Part shown: in pieces, positions 1 through 5,385 of the stretch | Position numbering within the stretch: position 1 is the first letter of the stretch | How the letters are laid out: every line of letters starts with the position of its first letter | DNA from: Pigmentiphaga sp. | Lineage (GTDB): Bacteria > Pseudomonadota > Gammaproteobacteria > Burkholderiales > Burkholderiaceae_B | Length of the DNA: 19,313 nucleotides | Assembly (NCBI GenBank): GCA_023228945.1 | Contig: JALOAI010000045.1 | Span: 1-19,313 of the forward strand | Direction: 5' to 3' | The notes under the pieces: generated by a model | The model's input: the letters and a program-made list of their open reading frames with translations, nothing else | Database searches by the model: none | What the model was told of the DNA's origin: nothing | Program-made: the position numbers and the translations under genes

Positions 1-684
1 GACTACGCCATCAAGAACAAGACGTGGGAAGGCACCATCGCCGTTCCGCGCGAGGACATTGATGACGATCAGTTCGGCGTCTACGCGCCGCTGTTCGAGG
101 AAATGGGCCGCTCGGTCGCAGCTCACCCCAACCAGCTCGTGTTCGAGCTGCTCAAGGCCGGCTTCTCCTCGCTCTGCTATGACGGGCAGAATTTCTTCGA
201 CACCGACCACCCTGTTCTCGACGCCGATGGCAAGACGGTTTCCGTCTCCAACACCGGCGGCGGCTCCGGCACGCCGTGGTTCCTGATCGATGACAGCCGC
301 ACGCTCAAGCCGATCATCTACCAGGTCCGCAAAGACTACGACATGGTCCGCCAGGACGCGCCGACCGACGACAACGTGTTCAACCGCAAGGAGTTCGTCT
401 ACGGCGTCGATGGTCGGTCGAATGTCGGCTTCGGCTTCTGGCAGTTCGCCTACGGCTCGAAACAGACCCTCGACAAGACCAGCTACAAGACGGCCCGCGA
501 GGCGCTGTCCGGCATGAAGGGCGATTATGGCCGCCCGCTGGGCCTCACGCCCAAGCTGCTCGTCGTTCCTCCTTCGCTGGAAGGGCCGGCGCTCGAAATC
601 CTCAATGCCGATCGCGATGCGGCCGGTGCAACCAACGTCTACAAGGGCACGGCCGAGCTTCTCGTCTGCCCCTGGCTGGCGTGA
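1..684 (+). CDS. T: Mu gpT-like major capsid protein, 5'-truncated by window edge
   Basis: Reading frame 1 is open from the first base to the TGA at 682-684, giving the C-terminal 227 residues of a longer protein. It forms the icosahedral head shell in Mu-like phages. The segments NKTWEGTIAVPREDIDDDQ and CYDGQNFFDTDHPV are strongly reminiscent of the Mu major head subunit gpT, which I recognise from family knowledge. The internal ATG at 103 is not the true start because homologous sequence continues upstream to the edge. A short gap with a GGGAGG ribosome site separates it from the next small gene. The usual length of the family is near 300 residues, so roughly a quarter is missing on the left. 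Confidence 0.9.
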   Translation, partial: DYAIKNKTWEGTIAVPREDIDDDQFGVYAPLFEEMGRSVAAHPNQLVFELLKAGFSSLCYDGQNFFDTDHPVLDADGKTVSVSNTGGGSGTPWFLIDDSRTLKPIIYQVRKDYDMVRQDAPTDDNVFNRKEFVYGVDGRSNVGFGFWQFAYGSKQTLDKTSYKTAREALSGMKGDYGRPLGLTPKLLVVPPSLEGPALEILNADRDAAGATNVYKGTAELLVCPWLA

Positions 685-698
685 GGGAGGGCTGACCC

Positions 699-923
699 AT
701 GGCAAAGCTGAAGGTGCTCCGCATCACCGCCAAGCGCGACGGCCGCCGCCGCGCCGGCATCGATCATCCGGCCAGCCCGGTCGATCATCCGTTCGACGCC
801 TTCTCGAAGGCGCAGATCGAGCAGCTCATGGCCGACGATCAGCTCGTCGTTCAGGAGACCGAGATCGACGTGCCGGATGACAAGCCGGCCGGCGGCGGCC
901 GTGGCGGAAAGGCTGCGAGCTGA
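699..923 (+). CDS. HI1506-like small Mu-type head protein
   Basis: This 74-residue protein follows the capsid gene directly, where Mu carries gene 35 (the FluMu HI1506 family). The start is well supported by GGGAGG eight bases upstream of the ATG. The N-terminal part (KVLRITAKRDGRRRAGI, then a Pro/His-rich HPASPVDHPF patch) precedes a short region with FSKAQIEQLMADDQLVV, which resembles the small helix-turn segment in that family where a residue count or 'distance' element ends. The C-terminus is Gly/Lys-rich and probably disordered. Its exact role in Mu-like virions is not established; a head-associated or head-completion role is inferred from position. Confidence 0.7.
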   Translation: MAKLKVLRITAKRDGRRRAGIDHPASPVDHPFDAFSKAQIEQLMADDQLVVQETEIDVPDDKPAGGGRGGKAAS

Positions 924-926
924 CCG

Positions 927-1355
927 ATGGCCTATGCGACCGCCCAGGACATGATCGACCGCTTCTCCGAGCAACAGCTCAAGGAGGTCACCGATCCTGA
1001 TGTTGAAACCATCAGGACGGAGGCGCTCGATCGTGCGCTTGAGGACGCGTCGGATGAGATCGACGGCTATCTGGAGGGGCGGTATCGCCTGCCCCTCCAG
1101 TCGCCGCCGCGCAGCCTGCGCATCCTTGCGTGCAATATCGCGATGTACCGCCTGCTCACCCTGCGCCAGATCGACGTGATGGAAGATCAGCGCAAGCGCT
1201 ACGAGGATGCGGTCAAGTTCCTGCGCGCCGTCGCCAATGGCGACATCAATCTGGGCCTTACGGCGGACCACGAGACCGTGCAGCCGGCTGGCGGGCCGAC
1301 CATGCGCGAGGGTCCGGCGCGGACCTTCTCCCGCGACAGGTTGCGGGGGTACTGA
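927..1355 (+). CDS. DUF1320 / Mu gp36-like head-tail connector
   Basis: The 142-residue protein begins MAYATAQDMIDRFSEQQL and is mostly helical, with the pattern AxxDMxxRF...L...TD...D...ALxDAxxEIDGYLxxRYxLPL that characterises the DUF1320 family (Mu gp36, gene J). Members are head-completion or connector proteins placed between capsid and tail genes. The start lies three bases after the previous stop, suggesting translational coupling, and the stop TGA overlaps the next ATG by one base (tgATG at 1353-1357). The C-terminal ~30 residues, after DINLGLTADHET, are Pro/Gly/Arg-rich and likely flexible. Family assignment is by pattern recognition only. Confidence 0.85.
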   Translation: MAYATAQDMIDRFSEQQLKEVTDPDVETIRTEALDRALEDASDEIDGYLEGRYRLPLQSPPRSLRILACNIAMYRLLTLRQIDVMEDQRKRYEDAVKFLRAVANGDINLGLTADHETVQPAGGPTMREGPARTFSRDRLRGY

Positions 1356-1813
1356 TGGCCGGCGTCAAAGTTGCCATTACGGTCCAGGATGACGGCTTCC
1401 GCGATGCGCTGATGCGCCTTCTGGCGGCGACGGCCAATCTGAAGCCGGTGTTCGATGAAATCGGCTCGGCGCTGCTGGCAACGACCGAGCAGCGGTTCGA
1501 GGCGGAAGCCGGGCCGGACGGCGTGCCCTGGGCCGCGCATTCGGCGGCGACCCTTCTGCGGCGCGGCTCCAGCGCCCGCAAGCTGCGCGACAAGGGCCAT
1601 CTTTACCAGTCGCTCACCTATGCCTCGGGCCGGCTCAAGGCCGAGGTCGGCACCAACCGCATCTATGCGCGCATCCATCAGTTCGGCGGCAAGGCCGGGC
1701 GCGGCCGCAAGGTGACGATACCGGCGCGGCCCTATCTCGGCATCAGCGCGGATGACCGCACCATGATCGGCGAAATCCTGACCGACCACCTGGCCCTGGC
1801 GGTGCGCAAATGA
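1355..1813 (+). CDS. G: Phage virion morphogenesis protein (Mu gpG-like tail completion)
   Basis: The 152-residue product starts at the ATG overlapping the preceding stop; the same frame is open further upstream but that part lies inside the DUF1320 gene. The text shows family hallmarks: a helical N-terminus ending ...STEQRF-type (TTEQRFEAEAGPDGVPWAA), then LRDKGHLYQSLTYASG, a YARIHQFGGKAG motif, and IPARPYLGIS near the C-terminus. These match the phage virion morphogenesis / tail completion family that includes Mu gpG and P2 gpS. In Mu, G lies upstream of the capsid gene; here it sits between the DUF1320 and gp37-like genes, a rearranged order seen in other Mu-like phages. Its stop overlaps the next start (ATGA). 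Confidence 0.88.
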   Translation: MAGVKVAITVQDDGFRDALMRLLAATANLKPVFDEIGSALLATTEQRFEAEAGPDGVPWAAHSAATLLRRGSSARKLRDKGHLYQSLTYASGRLKAEVGTNRIYARIHQFGGKAGRGRKVTIPARPYLGISADDRTMIGEILTDHLALAVRK

Positions 1814-2352
1814 TCGGCGAAATCGAAACGGCCATTGTCGAGCGGCTGTCGGCCCAGCTCACCGGCGTCAAGGTCGAGGCGTTCCCCGACAAGCCCGACA
1901 CCTACAACATGCACCACCCGAAAGGCACGGTGCTCGTCGCCTTCGGGCGCTCGACCTATTCCCAGCCGCGCGCGACCGACCTGGTGGTGCAGGAGCGGCG
2001 CATCGAATGGGACATCACGCTGGTGATGCGCAATCTGCGCGACCATGCCGGTGCCTATGACGTGATCGATGCGGTGCGCCTGATCCTGACCGGATGGCGG
2101 CCGCCGGCCTGCCGCAAGATGATGCCGGTGCGCGAGCAGTTCCTCGACCAGAAACAGGGCGTCTGGACCTACGTCATCACCATGGCGCACGCCACCACGG
2201 TGGTCGAATGCGCCGAGGAAGAAGACCTGCCGCTGCTCAAGCGGATCAACACCGAAGACGATTTCGGCACCACGCAAGCGCCGCGCGGCGATGGCGAGGA
2301 TGACGATGACGGCGATGGCGGCGGCGAAGCGCCTGCGCCTGATGACGACTGA
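1810..2352 (+). CDS. Mu gp37-like (DUF1834) tail completion protein
   Basis: The 180-residue protein starts MIGEIETAIVERLSAQL and carries a compact alpha/beta domain through about residue 140, with VLVAFGRSTY and RRIEWDITLVMRNL strands. This fits the Mu gp37 / DUF1834 family placed just upstream of the sheath gene. The last ~35 residues are extremely acidic (a long Asp/Glu/Gly stretch ending PDDD) and presumably disordered. ATGA overlap with the upstream gene indicates coupled translation. Function within the family is probably terminating or joining the tail; this is inference from synteny with Mu gene K. Fold assignment was not checked by search. Confidence 0.78.
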   Translation: MIGEIETAIVERLSAQLTGVKVEAFPDKPDTYNMHHPKGTVLVAFGRSTYSQPRATDLVVQERRIEWDITLVMRNLRDHAGAYDVIDAVRLILTGWRPPACRKMMPVREQFLDQKQGVWTYVITMAHATTVVECAEEEDLPLLKRINTEDDFGTTQAPRGDGEDDDDGDGGGEAPAPDDD

Positions 2353-2381
2353 AACCCGGCACCACGGAGGTTCGAAAGCCA

Positions 2382-2612
2382 ATGGGTAAGTTCATCTACA
2401 AGGGACCGATGTCCGCCGCCACGCTGGGCGACGGCACGGACGTGATCCTCATGAACGGCAAGGAGGTCACCCTGCCGGACGATAATGAATGGGTGAAGAG
2501 CCTCGTGGCCCAGGGCCGGCTGACCCCGGCCGGCGAGCGCCAGGCAAGGCCGGCTCGGCCCGCGCCCAAGGCCAAGACCACTCCCCAGCCTGCCGACAAG
2601 GAGACCAAGTAA
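2382..2612 (+). CDS. Small protein before tail sheath, Mu gp38 position
   Basis: This 76-residue protein (MGKFIYKGPMSAATLGD...) occupies the place of Mu gene 38, between the gp37-like gene and the sheath. It has a short predicted beta-rich N-terminal part, with the segment VILMNGKEVTLPDDNEWVKS, followed by a Pro/Ala/Lys-rich tail that is probably disordered. A CGGAGG ribosome site lies upstream. The TAA stop overlaps the sheath ATG (taATGG), so the two are probably translated together. I do not recognise a defined family. The layout recalls the small DUF2635-type proteins at this position but sequence similarity is not obvious. Confidence 0.7.
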   Translation: MGKFIYKGPMSAATLGDGTDVILMNGKEVTLPDDNEWVKSLVAQGRLTPAGERQARPARPAPKAKTTPQPADKETK

Positions 2613-4063
2613 TGGCTGCGAATTTCCTTCATGGCGTCGAGACGATCGAGATCGACAAGGGGCCGCGCCCGATCCGGGGCGTGAAGACGGCCGTGGTCGG
2701 CCTGATCGGCACCGCGCCGGTCTTTGCCGTCGATGGCACGCTCGCCAGCATCAACGACCCGGTTCTGGTTCTGTCCGATCGTGACGCGGCGCAGTATTTC
2801 GGGCCGCAGATGGAGGGCTACACGATCCCCCAGGCGCTCGATGCGATCTTCGATCAGGGGCGCGGCATCGCCATCGTTGTCAACGTCTTCGATCCCGCCG
2901 AGCACACCAGCGCGCAGGAAGAGGTCGACAAGAGCTTCGGCGCGAATGGTGCGATCGCCCTCGACCATCCGGGCGTCATCGGCCTCGTCGTCAAATCCTC
3001 GGACGGCGAAACCACCCATGTGGCCGGAACCGACTACGTGCTCGATCCCGTCTCCGGCGTGGTCACGCGCCTGGCCGATGGCGCGATCGCGGCCGGCGCG
3101 ACGGTCAAGGTCGCCTACGACTACGCCGATCCGTCCAAGGTGATGCCGTCCGACATCATCGGCACGGTCGATGCCGCCGGAAACCGCACCGGCCTTCAGG
3201 CGCTCCAGGACACTTATAATGACATGGGCTTCTTCGCCAAAATCCTGATCGCGCCCGTCTACGGCGCGCTCAACGCGGTGGCGACCGAGCTGAATGTCAT
3301 GGCGCACAAGCTGCGCGCCGTCGCCCTGGTCGATGCGCCGATCGGCACCACTTTCGCCGACGCCATCGCCGGGCGCGGCCCGAACGGCTCGATCAACTTC
3401 AACTATTCGAGCGAGCGGATGGTGCTGTGCTATCCGCACCTCAAGGTCTACGACATCGCCACCGATACCGAGCGGCTGGAGCCGTTCAGTCAGCGCCTGG
3501 CCGGCGTCATCTGCGCGGTGGACAATGATCGCGGCTACTGGTGGAGCCCTTCCAACAACGAGATCAAGGGCATCATCGGCGTCGAGCGCAAGCTGTCTGC
3601 GATGATCAACGATCCGACCACCGAGGTGAACCTGCTCAACGAGAACGGCATCGTCACGCTGTTCAATTCGTTCGGCACCGGGCTGCGGAGCTGGGGTAAC
3701 CGCTCGGCGGCATGGCCGACCGTCACCCACCCGAAGAACTTCATCAATGTGCGCCGCACGGCGGACGTGCTCCACGAGAGCGTCGAATATTCGATGCTCC
3801 AGTTCATCGACCGGCCGATCAACGATGCGCTGATCGATGACATCAAGGAGAGCGTCAACGCCTTCATGCGCACGCTGATCGGGCGCGGCGCGCTGATCGA
3901 CGGCATCTGCATCTACGATCCGGCGAAGAACGAACCGACCCAGCTGGCGCTCGGCCACCTCGTCTTCGACATCGAGTTCATGCCGCCGACCCCGGCCGAG
4001 CGCATCACCTTCGAGAGCTTCATCAACATCGAGATGCTGCGCCAGCTCGGCGGCGGCGCGTAA
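2612..4063 (+). CDS. FI: Contractile tail sheath protein (P2 FI-like)
   Basis: The 483-residue protein forms the contractile outer sheath of a myovirus tail. The N-terminus MAANFLHGVETIEIDKGPRP followed by IRGVKTAVVGLIGTAPVF is the classic P2 FI-type sheath opening. The C-terminal domain shows FINVRRTADVLHESVEYSM and later ...AERITFESFINIEMLRQL, again typical of the sheath core used for the extended beta-strand handshake between subunits. I chose the ATG at 2612, overlapping the preceding stop, because homologous sequence begins there; the frame is open 41 codons upstream but that part overlaps the small gene. Length is somewhat longer than P2 FI (about 396), with an inserted beta-rich domain at roughly residues 125-215 (DGETTHVAGTDYVLDPVSG). 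Confidence 0.95.
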   Translation: MAANFLHGVETIEIDKGPRPIRGVKTAVVGLIGTAPVFAVDGTLASINDPVLVLSDRDAAQYFGPQMEGYTIPQALDAIFDQGRGIAIVVNVFDPAEHTSAQEEVDKSFGANGAIALDHPGVIGLVVKSSDGETTHVAGTDYVLDPVSGVVTRLADGAIAAGATVKVAYDYADPSKVMPSDIIGTVDAAGNRTGLQALQDTYNDMGFFAKILIAPVYGALNAVATELNVMAHKLRAVALVDAPIGTTFADAIAGRGPNGSINFNYSSERMVLCYPHLKVYDIATDTERLEPFSQRLAGVICAVDNDRGYWWSPSNNEIKGIIGVERKLSAMINDPTTEVNLLNENGIVTLFNSFGTGLRSWGNRSAAWPTVTHPKNFINVRRTADVLHESVEYSMLQFIDRPINDALIDDIKESVNAFMRTLIGRGALIDGICIYDPAKNEPTQLALGHLVFDIEFMPPTPAERITFESFINIEMLRQLGGGA

Positions 4064-4077
4064 GGAGGCGGCAAGCC

Positions 4078-4602
4078 ATGAACGACAAGATCGCGATCAA
4101 TCGCGTCACCAACGCGAATGTCTACATGAACGGCAATTCCCTCCTCGGCCGGGCCGAGGAAGTGGAGCTGCCGCAGATCAAGCACAAGATGGCCGAGCAC
4201 AAGGCGCTCGGCATGGTCGGCACCGCCGAGTTCTTCGCCGGCATCGACAAGATGGAGGCCAAGATCAAATGGGCCTCCTTCTATTCCGAGGTGATGCGGG
4301 AGGCGGTCCATCCGTTCAAGACCGTCCAGCTCCAGACGCGGTCGAGCCTCGAAACCTATACCGGCCAGGGCCGCACGGCCGAGGTCCCGGTGATGGTGAT
4401 GCTGACGGCGGCGTTCAAGGAGTTCCCGCTCGGCAGCTTCAAGCAGCATGAGCCGGCGGTCGTGGATACGGTCCTGTCGGTCTATTACGCGGCCATGGAG
4501 ATCGACAAGCAGCAAATCTTCGAGATCGACGTGCTCAACAACATCTACAAGGTCGCGGGCGACGACGTGCTCGCCACCTATCGCCTCAATATCGGGGCGT
4601 AG
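4078..4602 (+). CDS. FII: Tail tube protein (P2 FII-like)
   Basis: The 174-residue protein builds the inner tube through which DNA passes. It follows the sheath after a 14-base gap with AAGGAGG, a strong ribosome site befitting a highly expressed structural protein. The N-terminus AINRVTNANVYMNGNSLLG, then AEEVELPQIKHKMAEHKALGMVGTAEFFAGIDKMEAKIKW, are the standard P2 FII opening strands. The C-terminus ends in ...EIDVLNNIYKVAGDDVLATYRLNIGA, matching the family's terminal strand. Length equals the family norm (about 170). The stop is immediately followed by a 17-bp inverted repeat that may end or stabilise the abundant sheath-tube message. Confidence 0.95.
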   Translation: MNDKIAINRVTNANVYMNGNSLLGRAEEVELPQIKHKMAEHKALGMVGTAEFFAGIDKMEAKIKWASFYSEVMREAVHPFKTVQLQTRSSLETYTGQGRTAEVPVMVMLTAAFKEFPLGSFKQHEPAVVDTVLSVYYAAMEIDKQQIFEIDVLNNIYKVAGDDVLATYRLNIGA

Positions 4603-4603
4603 C

Positions 4604-4652
4604 GATGGCGGCGGCCGGGCCGGCATGGCCTGACCGCCCGGCCGCCGTCATC
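4604..4652 (+). promoter_or_regulatory. Strong 17-bp stem hairpin after tail tube gene
   Basis: The left arm 4604-4620 pairs with 4636-4652 across all 17 positions (one G-U, 4608 with 4648), leaving a 15-base loop. The core is GGCGGCCGGGC against GCCCGGCCGCC. No U-run follows, so it is not a classic intrinsic terminator; it could be an mRNA-stabilising or processing hairpin, or a partial attenuator that lowers chaperone expression relative to sheath and tube. It occupies nearly the whole space between the tube stop and the chaperone start at 4683. Confidence 0.7.
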
Positions 4653-4682
4653 CATCAATCAGGCCAAACCGGAGACAGGCTC

Positions 4683-5000
4683 ATGAACGACAAGATCGAG
4701 AAGACCGAAACGAAGGAAGCGCAGGCGCGCGACGTGAAGGAGGTCACGCTGCCCTCGTCGGGCCTGGTGGCCACGGTGCGCAAGGGGAAGGGCAAGGACA
4801 TGCGGATCGCGGCGCGCCACGTCAATCCGGCGCAGGACCCGATCGGCTATGCGATGGCGCTGGCGGCCCAGCTGACCGAGATCGACGGCAAGCCGGTGCT
4901 GCCGGAAGACCTTGACGACATGGATATGGACGATGTGGGGGCGATCATGGGCGCGCTGCCGGGAAAGTCCCTACCCCAAGGGATGCTTTCCAGCTCGTGA
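4683..5000 (+). CDS. Tail assembly chaperone, zero-frame product (gpE / Mu gp41 type)
   Basis: The 105-residue protein acts, by family analogy, as a cytoplasmic chaperone that coats the tape measure and helps recruit tube subunits. The Lys/Glu-rich start MNDKIEKTETKEAQARDVKE leads into a domain EVTLPSSGLVATVRKGKGKDMRIAARHV...MALAAQLTEIDGKPVLPEDLDDMDMDDVGAIMG that is typical of phage tail assembly chaperones. I chose the ATG at 4683 because GGAGACAGG precedes it at good spacing and the frame upstream falls within the hairpin. It lies between tube and tape measure, the invariant location of these frameshifted genes. The final residues after the slippery site (SLPQGMLSSS) are the unshifted tail. 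Confidence 0.88.
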   Translation: MNDKIEKTETKEAQARDVKEVTLPSSGLVATVRKGKGKDMRIAARHVNPAQDPIGYAMALAAQLTEIDGKPVLPEDLDDMDMDDVGAIMGALPGKSLPQGMLSSS

Positions 5001-5143
5001 CGGTGACGGGATGGTCGGCGGCCGAGATCGACGGGATGGAGATTGCCGACCTGACCGACTGGCTGGAAGAAGCCGGCGAGCACGCCAGGGCGACCAACGA
5101 GGCGATCAGGGAAGCGCGCGAGCGCGCTTCTCGCTCTTCTTAG
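4683..5143 (+). CDS. Frameshifted tail assembly chaperone fusion (gpE+E'-like)
   Basis: A -1 slip at 4961-4967 joins codons 1-95 of the chaperone to 58 codons read from 4967, giving 153 residues ending at the TAG 5141-5143. The joined tail reads PGK then VPTPRDAFQLVTVTGWSA, followed by AEIDGMEIADLTDWLEEAGE. The tryptophan-containing WSAAEIDGMEIADLTDWLEEA stretch resembles the P2 gpE/E' second-frame domain (pattern W-P/S-x-x-x-x-x-M-x-L-x-x-L-x-x-W). The second frame has no plausible ATG or ribosome site of its own, so frameshifting is the natural way to express it. As in lambda G/GT and P2 E/E', the minor fusion is expected to bind tube or tape measure protein. The coordinate span covers both frames; base 4967 is read twice. 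Confidence 0.85.
4961..4967 (+). promoter_or_regulatory. -1 programmed ribosomal frameshift site GGGAAAG
   Basis: In the chaperone's zero frame the bases read ccG GGA AAG, an exact X XXY YYZ slippery heptamer; the same heptamer is the known lambda G/GT shift site. A hairpin can form at once downstream (AAAGTCCC at 4964-4971 with GGGATGCTTT at 4980-4989, two bases bulged). Slipping back one base enters a frame open to 5143. Other -1 candidates were not needed. Confidence 0.88.
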
Positions 5144-5324
5144 CCTGGGCGGCAGCGTGGTCGGCCTTAGCCTTTGCCCACGCCTCACTATTTGCGCGCT
5201 TCATCTCCTTCGCAAACCAGATGGAGCCGCGAATGGTCCTGTAGATGGCGACGATGCCGACATAGGCGAGCCCCAGCACCGCGCCAATGCCGAAGAGGAT
5301 GAAGAACAGAAACAGAATTTCCAC
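5106..5324 (-). CDS. Small inner-membrane protein, antisense to late operon (candidate moron)
   Basis: The only convincing minus-strand gene here, 72 residues from a GTG at 5324. It opens with a hydrophobic segment (MEILFLFFILFGIGAVLGLAY, continuing VGIVAIY) long enough to cross the membrane once, then a basic, Ala/Lys-rich cytoplasmic-looking tail rich in KAKADHAAAQAKKSEKRAR. AAAGGG lies seven bases before the start and a promoter-like pair lies further upstream inside the tape measure 5' end. It fills the otherwise empty 225 bases between chaperone and tape measure, and its 3' end overlaps the frameshifted chaperone by 38 bases. I do not recognise a family. An independently expressed lysogeny gene is an inference from orientation and signals. 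Confidence 0.62.
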   Translation of the reverse strand: MEILFLFFILFGIGAVLGLAYVGIVAIYRTIRGSIWFAKEMKRANSEAWAKAKADHAAAQAKKSEKRARALP

Positions 5325-5355
5325 AGCCCGACCCTTTCTTTTCTGCCAATCCGAA

Positions 5356-5385
5356 AGTCTAGCCCGATATGGACAGCATTTTCAA
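5356..5385 (-). promoter_or_regulatory. Putative sigma70-type promoter for the minus-strand membrane gene
   Basis: On the minus strand TTGAAA (plus 5380-5385) and TAGACT (plus 5356-5361) are separated by 18 bases, matching 5 of 6 and 4 of 6 consensus positions. The predicted start would leave a leader of about 25 bases before the AAAGGG ribosome site and GTG at 5324. The element overlaps the first codons of the tape measure gene. Not tested; GC-rich hosts often use looser promoters. Confidence 0.4.

Noticed and set aside
527..1271. Alternative frames around the small head genes, both strands
   Set aside because: Arg/Ser/Pro-rich shadow frames typical of GC-rich DNA; they conflict with recognisable Mu-type head genes that have proper spacing and ribosome sites.
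2396..3958. Minus-strand 520-codon frame opposite the sheath gene
   Set aside because: Antisense shadow of the sheath; low-complexity composition, no ribosome site or recognisable motif.
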